From: Nocardioides sp. YR527
Lineage (GTDB): Bacteria; Actinomycetota; Actinomycetes; Propionibacteriales; Nocardioidaceae
Direction: 5' to 3'
Length of the DNA: 64,000 nt
NCBI RefSeq assembly: GCF_900101045.1
Contig: NZ_FNFN01000004.1
Span: 248,001 to 312,000 of the forward strand
The notes under the pieces are model-generated. The model made no database searches and had not been told where the DNA came from. It saw nothing but the letters and a program-made list of their open reading frames with translations. Below are positions 52,416 to 61,485 of this stretch, one piece after another. Within the stretch, counting starts at the first letter, position 1; every line of letters begins with the position of its first letter. The translations under genes were made by a program, and so were the position numbers.

Positions 52416-53306
52416 GTGAGGATCACGGTCGTACGCGGCGACATCACCGAGCAGCAGGTCGACGCGGTCGTGAATGCCGCCAACTCCTCCCTGCTGGGCG
52501 GGGGAGGGGTCGACGGGGCGATCCACCGGCGAGGCGGCCCGGCGATCCTCGAGGAGTGTCGACGGCTACGGGCGGGGCACCTCGGTGGTGGGCTGCCGGT
52601 CGGCGAGGCCGTCGCGACGACCGCCGGTGACCTGCCCGCGCGGTGGGTCATCCACACGGTCGGCCCGGTCCACACCGACGGCCAGGACAACATCGGCCCG
52701 CTGGCCTCGTGCTTTCGCGAATCGCTCCGGGTGGCCGACGAGCTCGGGGCGCGTACGGTGGCGTTCCCGGCGATCTCGACCGGCGTCTACCGCTACCCGC
52801 TCGAGGAGGCCGCCTGCGTCTCCTTGTGGACCCTCGCCCGGACACCGACGTCTGTCGAGGAGGTTCGCCTGGTGCTCTTCGACCAGAAGGCGTACGACAC
52901 CTTCGACCGCGCCCGCGAGGCCCTCGATCCCTCGGACGCTCAGGTCGAGGCCTGGCTGCGGAGCCTGCCCGACGCGACGTGGCTCGAGCTCTTCGACGCT
53001 GCTGATGCGCTGACGGACGAGGACCGTGACGTCGCCCGGCCTGTCTACCCCGACCGCGTCCGCAGGCTCTACCGATCGCTTCCGGGGGCGTCGGTCGACT
53101 GGATGAAGTGGATGCGCGGGAATCCGCTGGTCTCCGATCCTTCGTTGCTTGCCGGCGCGCCGGTTGCTGATGCTGCTCGGTTGGCGACGGTGTACGTCCG
53201 GGGTGAGAGGTTCAACGATGGTGTGTTCGGGCGGGCGGTTCAGGATGGTTCTGTTGACGCGATCGTCCGTCGGTTGCGGGTGTGGGTTGGTCAGGGTGGC
53301 TGTTGA
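52416..53306 (+). CDS. Macro-domain ADP-ribose hydrolase with C-terminal extension
   Basis: 296 residues, GTG start. The macro domain (1-170) has VVRGDITEQQVDAVVNAANS, GGGGVDGAIHRRGG and FPAISTGVYRYP, as in YmdB/MacroD O-acetyl-ADP-ribose deacetylases. The C-terminal 120 residues (LRSLPDATWLELFDAADALT, then WMKWMRGNPLVSDPSLL) resemble a DUF6508-type helical domain. Fusion of the two is seen in actinobacteria; the role of the extension is unknown. Confidence 0.88.
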   Translation: MRITVVRGDITEQQVDAVVNAANSSLLGGGGVDGAIHRRGGPAILEECRRLRAGHLGGGLPVGEAVATTAGDLPARWVIHTVGPVHTDGQDNIGPLASCFRESLRVADELGARTVAFPAISTGVYRYPLEEAACVSLWTLARTPTSVEEVRLVLFDQKAYDTFDRAREALDPSDAQVEAWLRSLPDATWLELFDAADALTDEDRDVARPVYPDRVRRLYRSLPGASVDWMKWMRGNPLVSDPSLLAGAPVADAARLATVYVRGERFNDGVFGRAVQDGSVDAIVRRLRVWVGQGGC

Positions 53307-53685
53307 GGTGGACTGTTGTTTCGTGGTTGGGGTGGGCCGCCGACCCGTTTCTGAGGGTGTTCTCGACGGTCCCCGGAGTCAAGGACGGCCTTCGGCCGCC
53401 GGCTTCGCCGGCCGCTATCGCGGTCCTTGACACCGGGGTCCGTCGAGAAAAGATTTGGCTGGCTATCGGGGCGGCGGCCCGGGTGTGGCGCGGAAGATTC
53501 TTGATGGGATTGGTGGGGCTTGTGGGGGTGGAGGGGTGGCCATTCGGGCCACTTACCATCCACAGAAGCGATGCTGTTCGCTCACTGCGAAAACGCCGTT
53601 TGACCTGCATCTATGGGTGGTTAGGTATCCGTTCGAGGCGTAGAATCAGACCCATCACGGCACACCTCTGAGGGGAGGGATCACG
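53307..53685. repeat. Non-coding region with a nested long palindrome upstream of the 13E12 gene
   Basis: Outer arms 53360-53386 and 53423-53449 (27 bases, two mismatches) enclose two small hairpins with TTC loops (GGCC-TTC-GGCC and GCCGGC-TTC-GCCGGC). The rest of the 380 bases is G/T-rich and without a gene. A GGGAGG ribosome site precedes the HNH gene. Confidence 0.75.
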
Positions 53686-54960
53686 ATGAGTCTCGAGCAT
53701 GACGTTGACCACCGGGGCGCCAACCCTGGTGATGCGATCGACACCGCTCTTGCGGCCATCGAGTCCTCCCTCCACGACCTGCTCGCCAGCGACCCTGACT
53801 ATTGGCGGACCTCGACGAAGAAGGATCTGCTGGCCCGGTTGGAGGCGATCCAGGCCCAGCAGGCCGCCCTGCGGTTGCGGGTGCTGGCCTCGTCCGGTGA
53901 TATCGCCGAGGAGACGGGCGACAAGGACGCCTCGGCCTGGATGCGCGCCGAACTCCTCCTCGACAAAGCGGTAGCCAGGTCGCAGATCAAGCTCGCCACC
54001 AAGATCGCCACGTACGAGCTCGTCGCCGACGGTCTCGCGGCCGGTGTGGTCTCCCCGGACAAGGCCCGGGTGATCACGACGGCCCTGGACAAGATCGAGG
54101 CCGACCCGGTCGCCACCACAGAGGACCTGGCCCTGGCCGAGAAGCTCCTGGTCGACTACGCCAGCAGGCTCACCGCCAACGAGTTGGCCATCGTCGGCAG
54201 GAAGATCCTGGCCGAGATCGACCCAGCCCGGTTCGACGACGCCGAAGCCCAAGCCCTCCTCGCCGAAGAGGAACGCGCCCAGCAGAAGACCGCACTCCGG
54301 GTCTGGGACAACCACGACGGCACCGTCGGGTTCGACGGGGTCATCCCGACCTCGATCGGGATGCGGTTCAAGCGGCTGGTCGAGGCCTACGCCCAGCCCC
54401 GCAAGCAACAGCTTGTCGAGAAGGGCGCGGGACTGCCGCCCTGGGAGCGGTTGATGGGGCAGGGGTTCTCGCGGCTGTTGGAGACCATCGATCCCGCCGC
54501 GCTGCCCCGCCACGGCGGCGATGCGACCACCGTGAACGTGGTGATCTCCCTGGAGGAGCTCCGCAAAGACCTCGGGATCGCGACCCTGGGCTACGACGAG
54601 GCCAACGGCACCGCCATCAGCGCCGCGGAGGCCCGGCGGATGGCGTGTAACGCGACCATCATTCCCTGGGTGTTGGGCAGCGAGGGCGAGGTCCTCGATG
54701 CCGGCCGAGGCAGCAGGTTTTTCCAGCCGATCCAGCGCAAGGCGCTGCGGCTGCGGGCCAAGTGTTGCCAGGCCGAGGGCTGTGACGTGCCACCCGAGTG
54801 GTGCGACGCCCACCATCTGGATCCGTGGGCTGCAGGCGGGAAGACCGATCTCAAGGACGGGGCGTTGTTGTGTTCGCATCATCACCGTCTGGCGCACGCC
54901 CCGGCGTACGTCCATGAGCGGTTGCCGGATGGCACGATCCGGTTCACGCGTCGCCCCTGA
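53686..54960 (+). CDS. 13E12 repeat family HNH endonuclease (DUF222-HNH)
   Basis: 424 residues. The N-terminal DUF222 region (LEAIQAQQAALRLRVLASSG, then AVARSQIKLATKIA and the VVSPDKARVITTALD block) and a C-terminal HNH nuclease (CDVPPEWCDAHHLDPWAAGG, then LCSHHHRLAH) make a complete 13E12-type protein. Such genes occur in many diverged copies in Nocardioidaceae and mycobacteria and may be mobile. Role unknown. Confidence 0.93.
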   Translation: MSLEHDVDHRGANPGDAIDTALAAIESSLHDLLASDPDYWRTSTKKDLLARLEAIQAQQAALRLRVLASSGDIAEETGDKDASAWMRAELLLDKAVARSQIKLATKIATYELVADGLAAGVVSPDKARVITTALDKIEADPVATTEDLALAEKLLVDYASRLTANELAIVGRKILAEIDPARFDDAEAQALLAEEERAQQKTALRVWDNHDGTVGFDGVIPTSIGMRFKRLVEAYAQPRKQQLVEKGAGLPPWERLMGQGFSRLLETIDPAALPRHGGDATTVNVVISLEELRKDLGIATLGYDEANGTAISAAEARRMACNATIIPWVLGSEGEVLDAGRGSRFFQPIQRKALRLRAKCCQAEGCDVPPEWCDAHHLDPWAAGGKTDLKDGALLCSHHHRLAHAPAYVHERLPDGTIRFTRRP

Positions 54961-55015
54961 CTGCGCCGTCGGATACCCGCCGGAAGTCGTCCGCGTCGCG
55001 CCCTAGGTTCGAGGC

Positions 55016-55639
55016 ATGAGTACGCACGTCGACATCGATCCGGCCATCCTCTACTTCGGCACGCCGGTGGTGGTGCTCTCGACTCTCAACGAGGACGGCA
55101 CCACGAACCTGATGCCGATGTCGTCGGTCTTCTGGCTGGGACGTACGGCGGTGCTCGGGATCGGGGCGTCGTCGCAGACGGCGCTCAACGTGCGGGAGCG
55201 GCCGGAGATCGTGCTCAACCTCCCGAGCGTCGACCTGGTCACCGAGGTCGACCGGCTCGCGCTGAGCACGGGCAACGCAGCGATGTCGGCGGCTAAGGCG
55301 GAGCGGGGATACGTGCACGTGTCGGACAAGTACGCACACGCCGGGCTGACCGCGTACGGCTCGGACACCGTGCTGCCGACGTCGGTCGCGGAGTGTCCGG
55401 TGCACATCGAGGGGACGGTGCGAGCGCTGCACGAGCTCGGGGAGCCGAAGTTGCTGGCGGTGGAGGTCGCGGTGACCGCGGTGCGGGTTGCGCCCGATCT
55501 GCGCCTCGAGGGTCATCCCCACCGGATCGACCCGGATCGCTGGCGGCCGCTGGTGATGAGCTTTCAGCAGTTCTACGGGCTGGGGGAGCGGGTCCATCCG
55601 TCGCGGCTGGCGAGCATCGACGAGGAGCTCTACCGGTGA
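55016..55639 (+). CDS. Flavin reductase-like (FMN-binding split-barrel) protein
   Basis: 207 residues. YFGTPVVVLSTLNEDGTTNL, PMSSVFWLGRTAVLGIGASS and RPEIVLNLPSVDLV follow the flavin-reductase pattern for FMN binding. The remainder is consistent with family members that reduce flavin for partner monooxygenases. It stands alone; no partner oxygenase is adjacent. Confidence 0.88.
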   Translation: MSTHVDIDPAILYFGTPVVVLSTLNEDGTTNLMPMSSVFWLGRTAVLGIGASSQTALNVRERPEIVLNLPSVDLVTEVDRLALSTGNAAMSAAKAERGYVHVSDKYAHAGLTAYGSDTVLPTSVAECPVHIEGTVRALHELGEPKLLAVEVAVTAVRVAPDLRLEGHPHRIDPDRWRPLVMSFQQFYGLGERVHPSRLASIDEELYR

Positions 55640-55770
55640 CCGGCGCCGGACCGACACGTCCGAGCGCAGGAATGTGGTGCGGGTCGACATAGACCTGTGG
55701 TGACCGTCACATCTACCGTCGATCTGCCTGCCGGGAGGCGGCGGGCGGGGCTCCCACAGGAGGATCGGTC

Positions 55771-57051
55771 ATGCGTCTCGGGTCACGGATCTCGTCCAGG
55801 TTTCGGCAGCTACGGCAGCAACGGATCGGCGCCGCGATCGCGGGCCTCGGACTGGTGCTGGCGGGCGGAGCGGTCGTGGCGGTCGCCTCGGCCGAGAGCT
55901 CGACGGCCGCGGCGGGCACGTGGTCGGCTCGGACAGCAGGTGGGATGACGACCCAGCTGTACGTCCCCGGCACCGCGCCGACGCTCGGCAACGGGCGTGC
56001 GCTCATGGTCAATCTCCACGGCTGCGTCCAGACCTCGGCGGCCCTGCGCGACGGCGGCAACTGGGCAGCGACCGCGGAGGCGCGCGGCATGGTCGTGGCG
56101 ATCCCTGCGGCACCGAACGGCGGCGTACTCCTCGGGTGCTGGGACTACTACGACGGCAACCACTCCCGGACCTCGCCGGGGCGTCACGACGACAACCTCC
56201 TCCAGCTGGTCAGCGACCTGCTGGCCGACCCGGCGCTCGACATCGACCCCGACCAGGTCTATCTGTCCGGGCTGTCCTCGGGCGGCGGCGAGACGATGGT
56301 GATGGGCTGCCTCGCGCCCGACGTGTTCGCCGGGATCGGGATCAATGCGGGCCCCTCGGTCGGGACGACCTCGGGGCAGATCGGGTCCGTGGCGGTGACC
56401 CAGTCGCAGGTGACCAACACCTGCCGGACCTTCGCCGGCTCCGCCTCCTCGGGGTTCGGCAGCCAGCTCACCTCGGTGATCTACGGCTCCAACGACACCA
56501 CCGTCGCGCCCGGTTACAACACCCTGAACGCGCAGGTCATGGCCGGGATCTACGGCGCCGGGTCGCAGTCGTCCTTCTCCCTGTCCGGCCTGGCCGGCAA
56601 CAACAAGGCAGGCTCCGGCACGCTCTGGTCGGACGGCAGCGGCCCGCGCGTCTCGCTGGTCCAGAACACCGGGATGGGACACAACTGGCCGGCCGGCGGC
56701 GGCCCCGGTGGCTCGTACGTCACGACGAACTCGATCGACTACCCGGCGTACGTCACCGACTTCTTCTTCGACAACAACCGCCGGGTCGAGCGGGGCACCG
56801 AGCCGACCGACCCGCCGACGGATCCGCCGACGGAGGAGCCGACCGACCCACCGACCGAGCCGGGCCTCTACTGCGGCTCGGCGACCAACGCCCAGCACGA
56901 GGCGGCCGGGCGCGCCCACTCGTACGGCACCAACCCCTACAACCCCTTCTACGCCGAGGTCTCGGAGGACTACCTGGGTCAGGGCGACGCGACCGTCACG
57001 ACCCTCCAGGAGTCGGCCGGCGGCCGCTTCGACGTGATCACGGGGTGCTGA
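55771..57051 (+). CDS. Secreted PHB-depolymerase-family esterase
   Basis: 426 residues (GGAGG before the ATG). An N-terminal membrane/signal segment (AGLGLVLAGGAVVAVASAES) is followed by an alpha/beta-hydrolase: oxyanion loop LMVNLHGCVQTS, nucleophile LSSGGG and a C-terminal His in GMGHNWPAGG. A Pro/Thr-rich linker (DPPTDPPTEEPTDPPTEPG) leads to a 55-residue C-terminal module bounded by Cys. It probably hydrolyses extracellular polyesters or feruloyl-type esters. Confidence 0.9.
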   Translation: MRLGSRISSRFRQLRQQRIGAAIAGLGLVLAGGAVVAVASAESSTAAAGTWSARTAGGMTTQLYVPGTAPTLGNGRALMVNLHGCVQTSAALRDGGNWAATAEARGMVVAIPAAPNGGVLLGCWDYYDGNHSRTSPGRHDDNLLQLVSDLLADPALDIDPDQVYLSGLSSGGGETMVMGCLAPDVFAGIGINAGPSVGTTSGQIGSVAVTQSQVTNTCRTFAGSASSGFGSQLTSVIYGSNDTTVAPGYNTLNAQVMAGIYGAGSQSSFSLSGLAGNNKAGSGTLWSDGSGPRVSLVQNTGMGHNWPAGGGPGGSYVTTNSIDYPAYVTDFFFDNNRRVERGTEPTDPPTDPPTEEPTDPPTEPGLYCGSATNAQHEAAGRAHSYGTNPYNPFYAEVSEDYLGQGDATVTTLQESAGGRFDVITGC

Positions 57052-57069
57052 CGTACCTATCAGGTACGT
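57051..57069. terminator. Shared convergent terminator
   Basis: Perfect ACGTACCT / AGGTACGT arms (57051-57058, 57062-57069) with a 3-base loop span the stops of the esterase and the cation antiporter genes. Confidence 0.65.
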
Positions 57070-58019
57070 GTCAGGAGTAGCCACGCCAGGTAACCGACGT
57101 AGGTGGCGACGAACAGCCCGCCCTCTACTCGAGTGATCCGGGCGCCGCTCACGAGAACTGGCAACGCGGCCGCCATGGCGGCCACGAGGAGGACGAGATC
57201 GGCGTTGAGCACCTCCTCGGAGACTGGAACGCCGTTGGGTGCGATCAGGACGGTCAGACCCAGTACGGCCGCGATGTTATAGATGCTTGACCCAAGGAGG
57301 TTGCCGATCGCGATATCCCGGTTACCCCGAACGGTCGACATGATGGTGGTGATGAGTTCGGGTGCAGACGTGCCTATCGCGATGATCGTGAGTCCGACGA
57401 CCGCGTCGCTGATGCCTAACGCATGGGCAGCGGACACGGCCCCTTCGACGAGCAGTTCGGCACCGAGGACGACCAACGCGAGCCCGAGCACGAGTGACAG
57501 ACCGATGCGTGTCAGCCGATGCTCCGAGGACGCCGACACAGTGTCTGTGTAGTCCTCCTGGACCTCGGTTGTCTCACGGCGGCTGACATGCAGCAGACCC
57601 AAGGTGTAGGCGACTGCGCCCGCCACGAGGAGGGCGCCGTCGAGACGAGTGAGAATGCCGTCGAGGGACATGAGGTAGAGGACGAGCGTCGAGGCGATCA
57701 TCGCGGGCAGGTCGAACTTGAGCGTCCTCCGGTCGATCGCGATCGGGATGAGTAGGGCGCTGAGTCCGAGGATGAACAGAAAGTTGAGGAGGTTGGTGCC
57801 GACGATGTTGCCAACCGCGAGGTTGGGGCTGTCGTTCACCGCCGCGTCGATCCCGATGGCGAGTTCGGGCACGCTCGTGCCGACCGACACGACAGTCAGC
57901 CCGATGATGATCGGGCGAACTGAGAGCCTGGTGGCCAGACCGGTCCCGGCACGGACGACGAGCTCTGCACCTCCGAGAAGGGCGAGGAGCCCACCGATGA
58001 CCAGCAGGGCGTCAGACAT
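57060..58019 (-). CDS. Calcium/sodium antiporter (CaCA family, YrbG-like)
   Basis: 319 residues from ATG 58019 with about ten membrane helices. The two inverted alpha-repeats are visible: GLTVVSVGTSVPELAIGID with AVGNIVGTNLLNFLFILG, and GLTIIAIGTSAPELITTI with AIGNLLGSSIYNIAAVLG. The acidic residues for Ca2+ are kept in both. It diverges from the NhaC antiporter gene. Confidence 0.93.
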   Translation of the reverse strand: MSDALLVIGGLLALLGGAELVVRAGTGLATRLSVRPIIIGLTVVSVGTSVPELAIGIDAAVNDSPNLAVGNIVGTNLLNFLFILGLSALLIPIAIDRRTLKFDLPAMIASTLVLYLMSLDGILTRLDGALLVAGAVAYTLGLLHVSRRETTEVQEDYTDTVSASSEHRLTRIGLSLVLGLALVVLGAELLVEGAVSAAHALGISDAVVGLTIIAIGTSAPELITTIMSTVRGNRDIAIGNLLGSSIYNIAAVLGLTVLIAPNGVPVSEEVLNADLVLLVAAMAAALPVLVSGARITRVEGGLFVATYVGYLAWLLLTRT

Positions 58020-58311
58020 TGACGGGCCAGCGAGTGCGTCTGGAACAGTTCGCCATGAACAATCCTTAGCACACCGCGACCGTGCTGCGCCGCCACTCCA
58101 GCCCGGCGTCGTGACCGTCGAACTCAACTATTGGGGCCGAGTTCTGCGACCGAATGGGCGAAAGTCGTCTTCCTCAATTTTCAGTGCGACCTGGTTTATG
58201 CTCATACAGCATCAGCGCGGCACGTCAAGTCCTCGACTCTGGTGAGGCTTGCATCCACACCCACGAGACCGCGCCGCCGGGCACAGTCTGGGATCCCTGG
58301 GGGTGAGCTCA
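58020..58311. promoter_or_regulatory. Divergent leader region, CaCA / NhaC antiporters
   Basis: A stem-loop (CAAGTCCTC 58226-58234 with GAGGCTTG 58244-58251, one bulge) lies in the presumed NhaC leader about 60 bases before the start. TTTATGCT (near 58195) may be its -10. I do not recognise a known riboswitch consensus. Confidence 0.35.
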
Positions 58312-59784
58312 GTGTCGAAGGAACGCGTCGTCGGTGGTCGCCAGCCCTCCTTGATCGATTCGCTTCTGCCCTTGGCGGCCCTGGCGCTCCTGATCGGCGG
58401 AGCGCTCACGCTGTTCGGCCTCGACGCCCTTGACGGGCCGATCCAGGTGGCGCTGATGCTCTGTTGCGCGATCGCTGCGTTGATCGCGATGAAGAACGGA
58501 CACGACTTCGCCGCCGTCCAGGAGACCGGCCGAGGCGCACTGGCCTCGGTGACCAGCGCGATCTTCATCCTGCTGGCGGTGGGCGCCCTGATCGGCGTGT
58601 GGAACCTCAGCGGCACCATCCCGACGCTGGTCTACTACGGGATCCAGATCCTCTCCCCGGGCTGGTACTACGTCGCCACCGCCGTCATCTGCGGCGTGGT
58701 GGCGCTGTGCATCGGCAGTTCGTGGACCACCGCGGCCACGATCGGCGTCGGACTGGTCGGCATCGCCGGCCTGATCGGGGTGTCCCCGGAGATCACCGCC
58801 GGCGCGGTGATCTCCGGCGCCTACCTCGGCGACAAGACCTCACCGCTGTCGGAGACGACGATCCTGACCGCGCAGATCGTCGGTGTCGACGTACACGAGC
58901 ACATCCGCCGCCAGGTCTGGACGTCGGTGCCGGCGTTCCTCATCGCGCTCGTCGTGTTCGCGGTTCTCGGTATCACCGGATCAGACACGGTCAGCCAGGC
59001 CGAGACCGACTCCGACCTGTCCCGCCTCGACGAGGTCTTCTGGATCACGCCGCTCGCGCTGCTGCCCATGGTGTTGCTGGGGTATCTGTCGATCCGGAAG
59101 GTGCCGGCCTCGATGGCCCTGCTCGCGTCCACCCTCTTCGCCGGAGTGCTCGGCGCCTTCCTCCAGCCCGACGTGTACGCCGACTTCGTTGCCGGCGCCG
59201 GGAACGTCGTCGTGGAGTCGGTCAAGGCGGTCTGGCTGGCGATGGCAAACGGCTTTTCGATCGCCACCGGCATTCCCGACGTCGACCGGCTGCTCTCGCG
59301 CGGCGGCATGGACAGCATGCTGCTGACGATCTGGCTGATTCTCGGGGCGGTCACGTTCGGGGCGTTGCTGGAGGAGTTCGGACTGATCGACCGACTGGTG
59401 CAGCCCATGATCCGGGCCGCGCGGTCGACCGGGCGCCTGTTCCTCACCGTGTTCGCCTGCGCCTTCGGGTTGAACGTGGTCGCCGGTGACCAGTACATCG
59501 CGCTGGTGCTGCCCAGCCGGATCTTCCGTGCCGAGTTCGCCCGCCGTGGGCTCGCGCCGACGAACCTGTCCCGGCTCGCCGCTGACAGCGGCACCGTCAC
59601 CTCTCCACTCGTCCCGTGGAACTCCTGCGGCGCCTTCATGGGCGCAACTCTCGGAGTCTCCACGCTGCTGTACCTCCCGTACGCCGTCTTCTGCTACGCC
59701 AGTCCCGCGCTGAGCGTGCTGTACGGCGTGACTGGCTTCCGCGTCGAGAAGACCGATCCGACACAACTCGAGGAGAAGGAATGA
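58312..59784 (+). CDS. nhaC: NhaC-family Na+/H+ antiporter
   Basis: About 490 residues from GTG 58312 (GGGGGTGAG upstream); GTG 58303 is an alternative. Eleven to twelve membrane helices are present. GSSWTTAATIGVGLVGIAGL and GAYLGDKTSPLSETTILTAQ are diagnostic NhaC motifs; NVVAGDQYIALVLPSRIF and DSGTVTSPLVPWNSCGAF lie in the second half. The last bases overlap the META lipoprotein start (ATGA). Confidence 0.93.
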   Translation: MSKERVVGGRQPSLIDSLLPLAALALLIGGALTLFGLDALDGPIQVALMLCCAIAALIAMKNGHDFAAVQETGRGALASVTSAIFILLAVGALIGVWNLSGTIPTLVYYGIQILSPGWYYVATAVICGVVALCIGSSWTTAATIGVGLVGIAGLIGVSPEITAGAVISGAYLGDKTSPLSETTILTAQIVGVDVHEHIRRQVWTSVPAFLIALVVFAVLGITGSDTVSQAETDSDLSRLDEVFWITPLALLPMVLLGYLSIRKVPASMALLASTLFAGVLGAFLQPDVYADFVAGAGNVVVESVKAVWLAMANGFSIATGIPDVDRLLSRGGMDSMLLTIWLILGAVTFGALLEEFGLIDRLVQPMIRAARSTGRLFLTVFACAFGLNVVAGDQYIALVLPSRIFRAEFARRGLAPTNLSRLAADSGTVTSPLVPWNSCGAFMGATLGVSTLLYLPYAVFCYASPALSVLYGVTGFRVEKTDPTQLEEKE

Positions 59785-60689
59785 GCACGAAGACTGACAC
59801 GGCGCCGACGGCCGTCGCGAAGATGAGCCGTCCGCGACCCGGTGACGTTCAGATGGCCGGCCGGCGGAGCATGGACGTCCTGGTGCTCGGGGCCGTCCTC
59901 GTCCTCGTTCTCGGCGTGCTCACCGGCTGCGGGGGCTCCGGTGACACGTCGGGCGACGATCCGACTACGGCGAGCGAGTCGTCGCCGGCGGCCGTGGACG
60001 CAGCGGCCCTCGAGGGAGAGACATACGAGTCCACTTCGGTCGAGGGCCACGACCTGGTCGAGGGGTCGACCATCCAGGTGGCGTTCGAGGACGACACGAT
60101 GTCGGTTTCGGCCGGGTGCAACACCCTGTTCGGCCCGTACGCCGCGACCGACGGGACGCTCGCCTGGACCGAGCCACCAGCCAGCTCGATGATGGCCTGT
60201 TCACCGGAGCTTGACGAGCAGGATCGTTGGCTGACCGACCTGTTCACCAACGGGATGCAGGGCACGGGCGAGGGGCCCACCCTGACCCTGACCAGCGGAA
60301 CCGTCACGATCCAGCTCGCCAGCACCTCCGCCCCACCGCTCGACACCCTGCTCGGCAAGGTCTGGACGGTCGTCGGCACGATCGCCGACGGTGCCACCGC
60401 GCGACTCCCGGTGAACACGCGCCGCCCGTGGCTGACCGTCGGTGGGGATGGGCTCTCCCGCCTCTTCACCGGATGCAACAGCGGACGCACGACAGTGCGG
60501 GTCGTGGACGACCAGATCGCCTTCGGCCCCGCCACCGTGACACGCGGCAGGTGCCAAGGGGCCGCGCGACTCAACGAGGAGGCCGTCCTCGCGGTCGTCG
60601 ACGACCAGACCACCGACCACGTCGAGTTCAACGGGAACGTGCTGATCGTGACCGTCGGCGACAAGGGGCTCGTCTTCCAGATCCGCTGA
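59781..60689 (+). CDS. META-domain (HslJ-like) lipoprotein
   Basis: 302 residues from ATG 59781 (GAGAAGGA upstream). A membrane segment with lipobox (VLTGCGG) follows an unusually long N-terminal extension of about 30 residues. Two META/HslJ-type domains (about 75-180 and 185-300: FEDDTMSVSAGCNTLFGPY; FTGCNSGRTTVRV) follow. Co-translation with NhaC suggests a role in stress or cation homeostasis at the envelope. Confidence 0.85.
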   Translation: MSTKTDTAPTAVAKMSRPRPGDVQMAGRRSMDVLVLGAVLVLVLGVLTGCGGSGDTSGDDPTTASESSPAAVDAAALEGETYESTSVEGHDLVEGSTIQVAFEDDTMSVSAGCNTLFGPYAATDGTLAWTEPPASSMMACSPELDEQDRWLTDLFTNGMQGTGEGPTLTLTSGTVTIQLASTSAPPLDTLLGKVWTVVGTIADGATARLPVNTRRPWLTVGGDGLSRLFTGCNSGRTTVRVVDDQIAFGPATVTRGRCQGAARLNEEAVLAVVDDQTTDHVEFNGNVLIVTVGDKGLVFQIR

Positions 60690-60745
60690 CGCCTGTCCGG
60701 CGTAGCTGACGTACGCTTCATCTCCCGACGAGAACGAGGTGCAGC

Positions 60746-61057
60746 ATGACGGCGAGCAGGTCCGCTCGAGAGCGGAAGGCAGCCGCGCAGGCCGGGCCCC
60801 TGGCCACCGTGAAGATCGACCTCGACGCGCAGGAGCAGTTCGTCTACAAGATCACCTGCACCGAGTGCGTCGTCAGGGACAGGATCAAGTGGGCGACCTA
60901 TCGCGCCGGCGAGGACAACGGCTTCATGGCGGCGATGGACCGCTGGATCTTCCACCTGACACAGAAGCATCCCGAGGCGGACGCGCCGTGCCTGAAGTTC
61001 CTGCCCGAGGCACAGCAGAGGCAGCAGGAGCGGCGCGAGGGCCGATCGGCCGAGTAG
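60746..61057 (+). CDS. Hypothetical small protein with Cys2-His2-like motif
   Basis: 103 residues, not recognised. ITCTECVV supplies C-x2-C and FHLTQKHPEADAPC supplies H-x4-H plus a Cys, so a zinc site is possible. Both termini are highly charged (RSARERKAAAQ; QRQQERREGRSAE). GAGGTGCAGC precedes the ATG. It is convergent with the SnoaL-like gene. Confidence 0.65.
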   Translation: MTASRSARERKAAAQAGPLATVKIDLDAQEQFVYKITCTECVVRDRIKWATYRAGEDNGFMAAMDRWIFHLTQKHPEADAPCLKFLPEAQQRQQERREGRSAE

Positions 61058-61063
61058 CTGGTC

Positions 61064-61450
61064 TCAGCCCCGCATCGCGGCGGCCTTGATCTCCTCGAAC
61101 TGCTCACCCATCCGGGCGGCGAGGGCCTCGGCGGCACGCAGCGGGCGGACCATCACCTTGAAGTCGACGATCCGGCCCTCCTCGTCGTAGGTGAGGAAGT
61201 CGCAGCCGTTGAGGTCGAGACCGTCGACCTTGGCGGTGAACTCGTAGGCGTGGTGGGCCCCGTCGTGGATCTCGCGGACATAGGTGAAGTCCTCGAACAC
61301 CTTCACCACGGCACGCAGGATCGCTGCGGTGATCGCCCGGCCGGGGTAGGGCTTGAACGCGACCGGGCTGGTGAACACGACGTCGTCGGCGAGCATCGCC
61401 TCCACGGCGTCCATGTCCTTGGCCTCGATCGCCTCGCGGAAGGTGGTCAT
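61064..61450 (-). CDS. SnoaL/NTF2-like fold protein
   Basis: 128 residues from ATG 61450, with AGGAGG 6 bases upstream. TFREAIEAKDMDAVEAMLAD, DVVFTSPVAFKPYPGR and DFLTYDEEGRIVDFKVMVRP are typical of the NTF2-like SnoaL group. Such proteins are small isomerases, hydrolases or ligand binders; no specific role can be given. Confidence 0.87.
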   Translation of the reverse strand: MTTFREAIEAKDMDAVEAMLADDVVFTSPVAFKPYPGRAITAAILRAVVKVFEDFTYVREIHDGAHHAYEFTAKVDGLDLNGCDFLTYDEEGRIVDFKVMVRPLRAAEALAARMGEQFEEIKAAAMRG

Positions 61451-61485
61451 CTGGGCTCCTCCTGGGTCGGGTGATGGAGGAGAGC

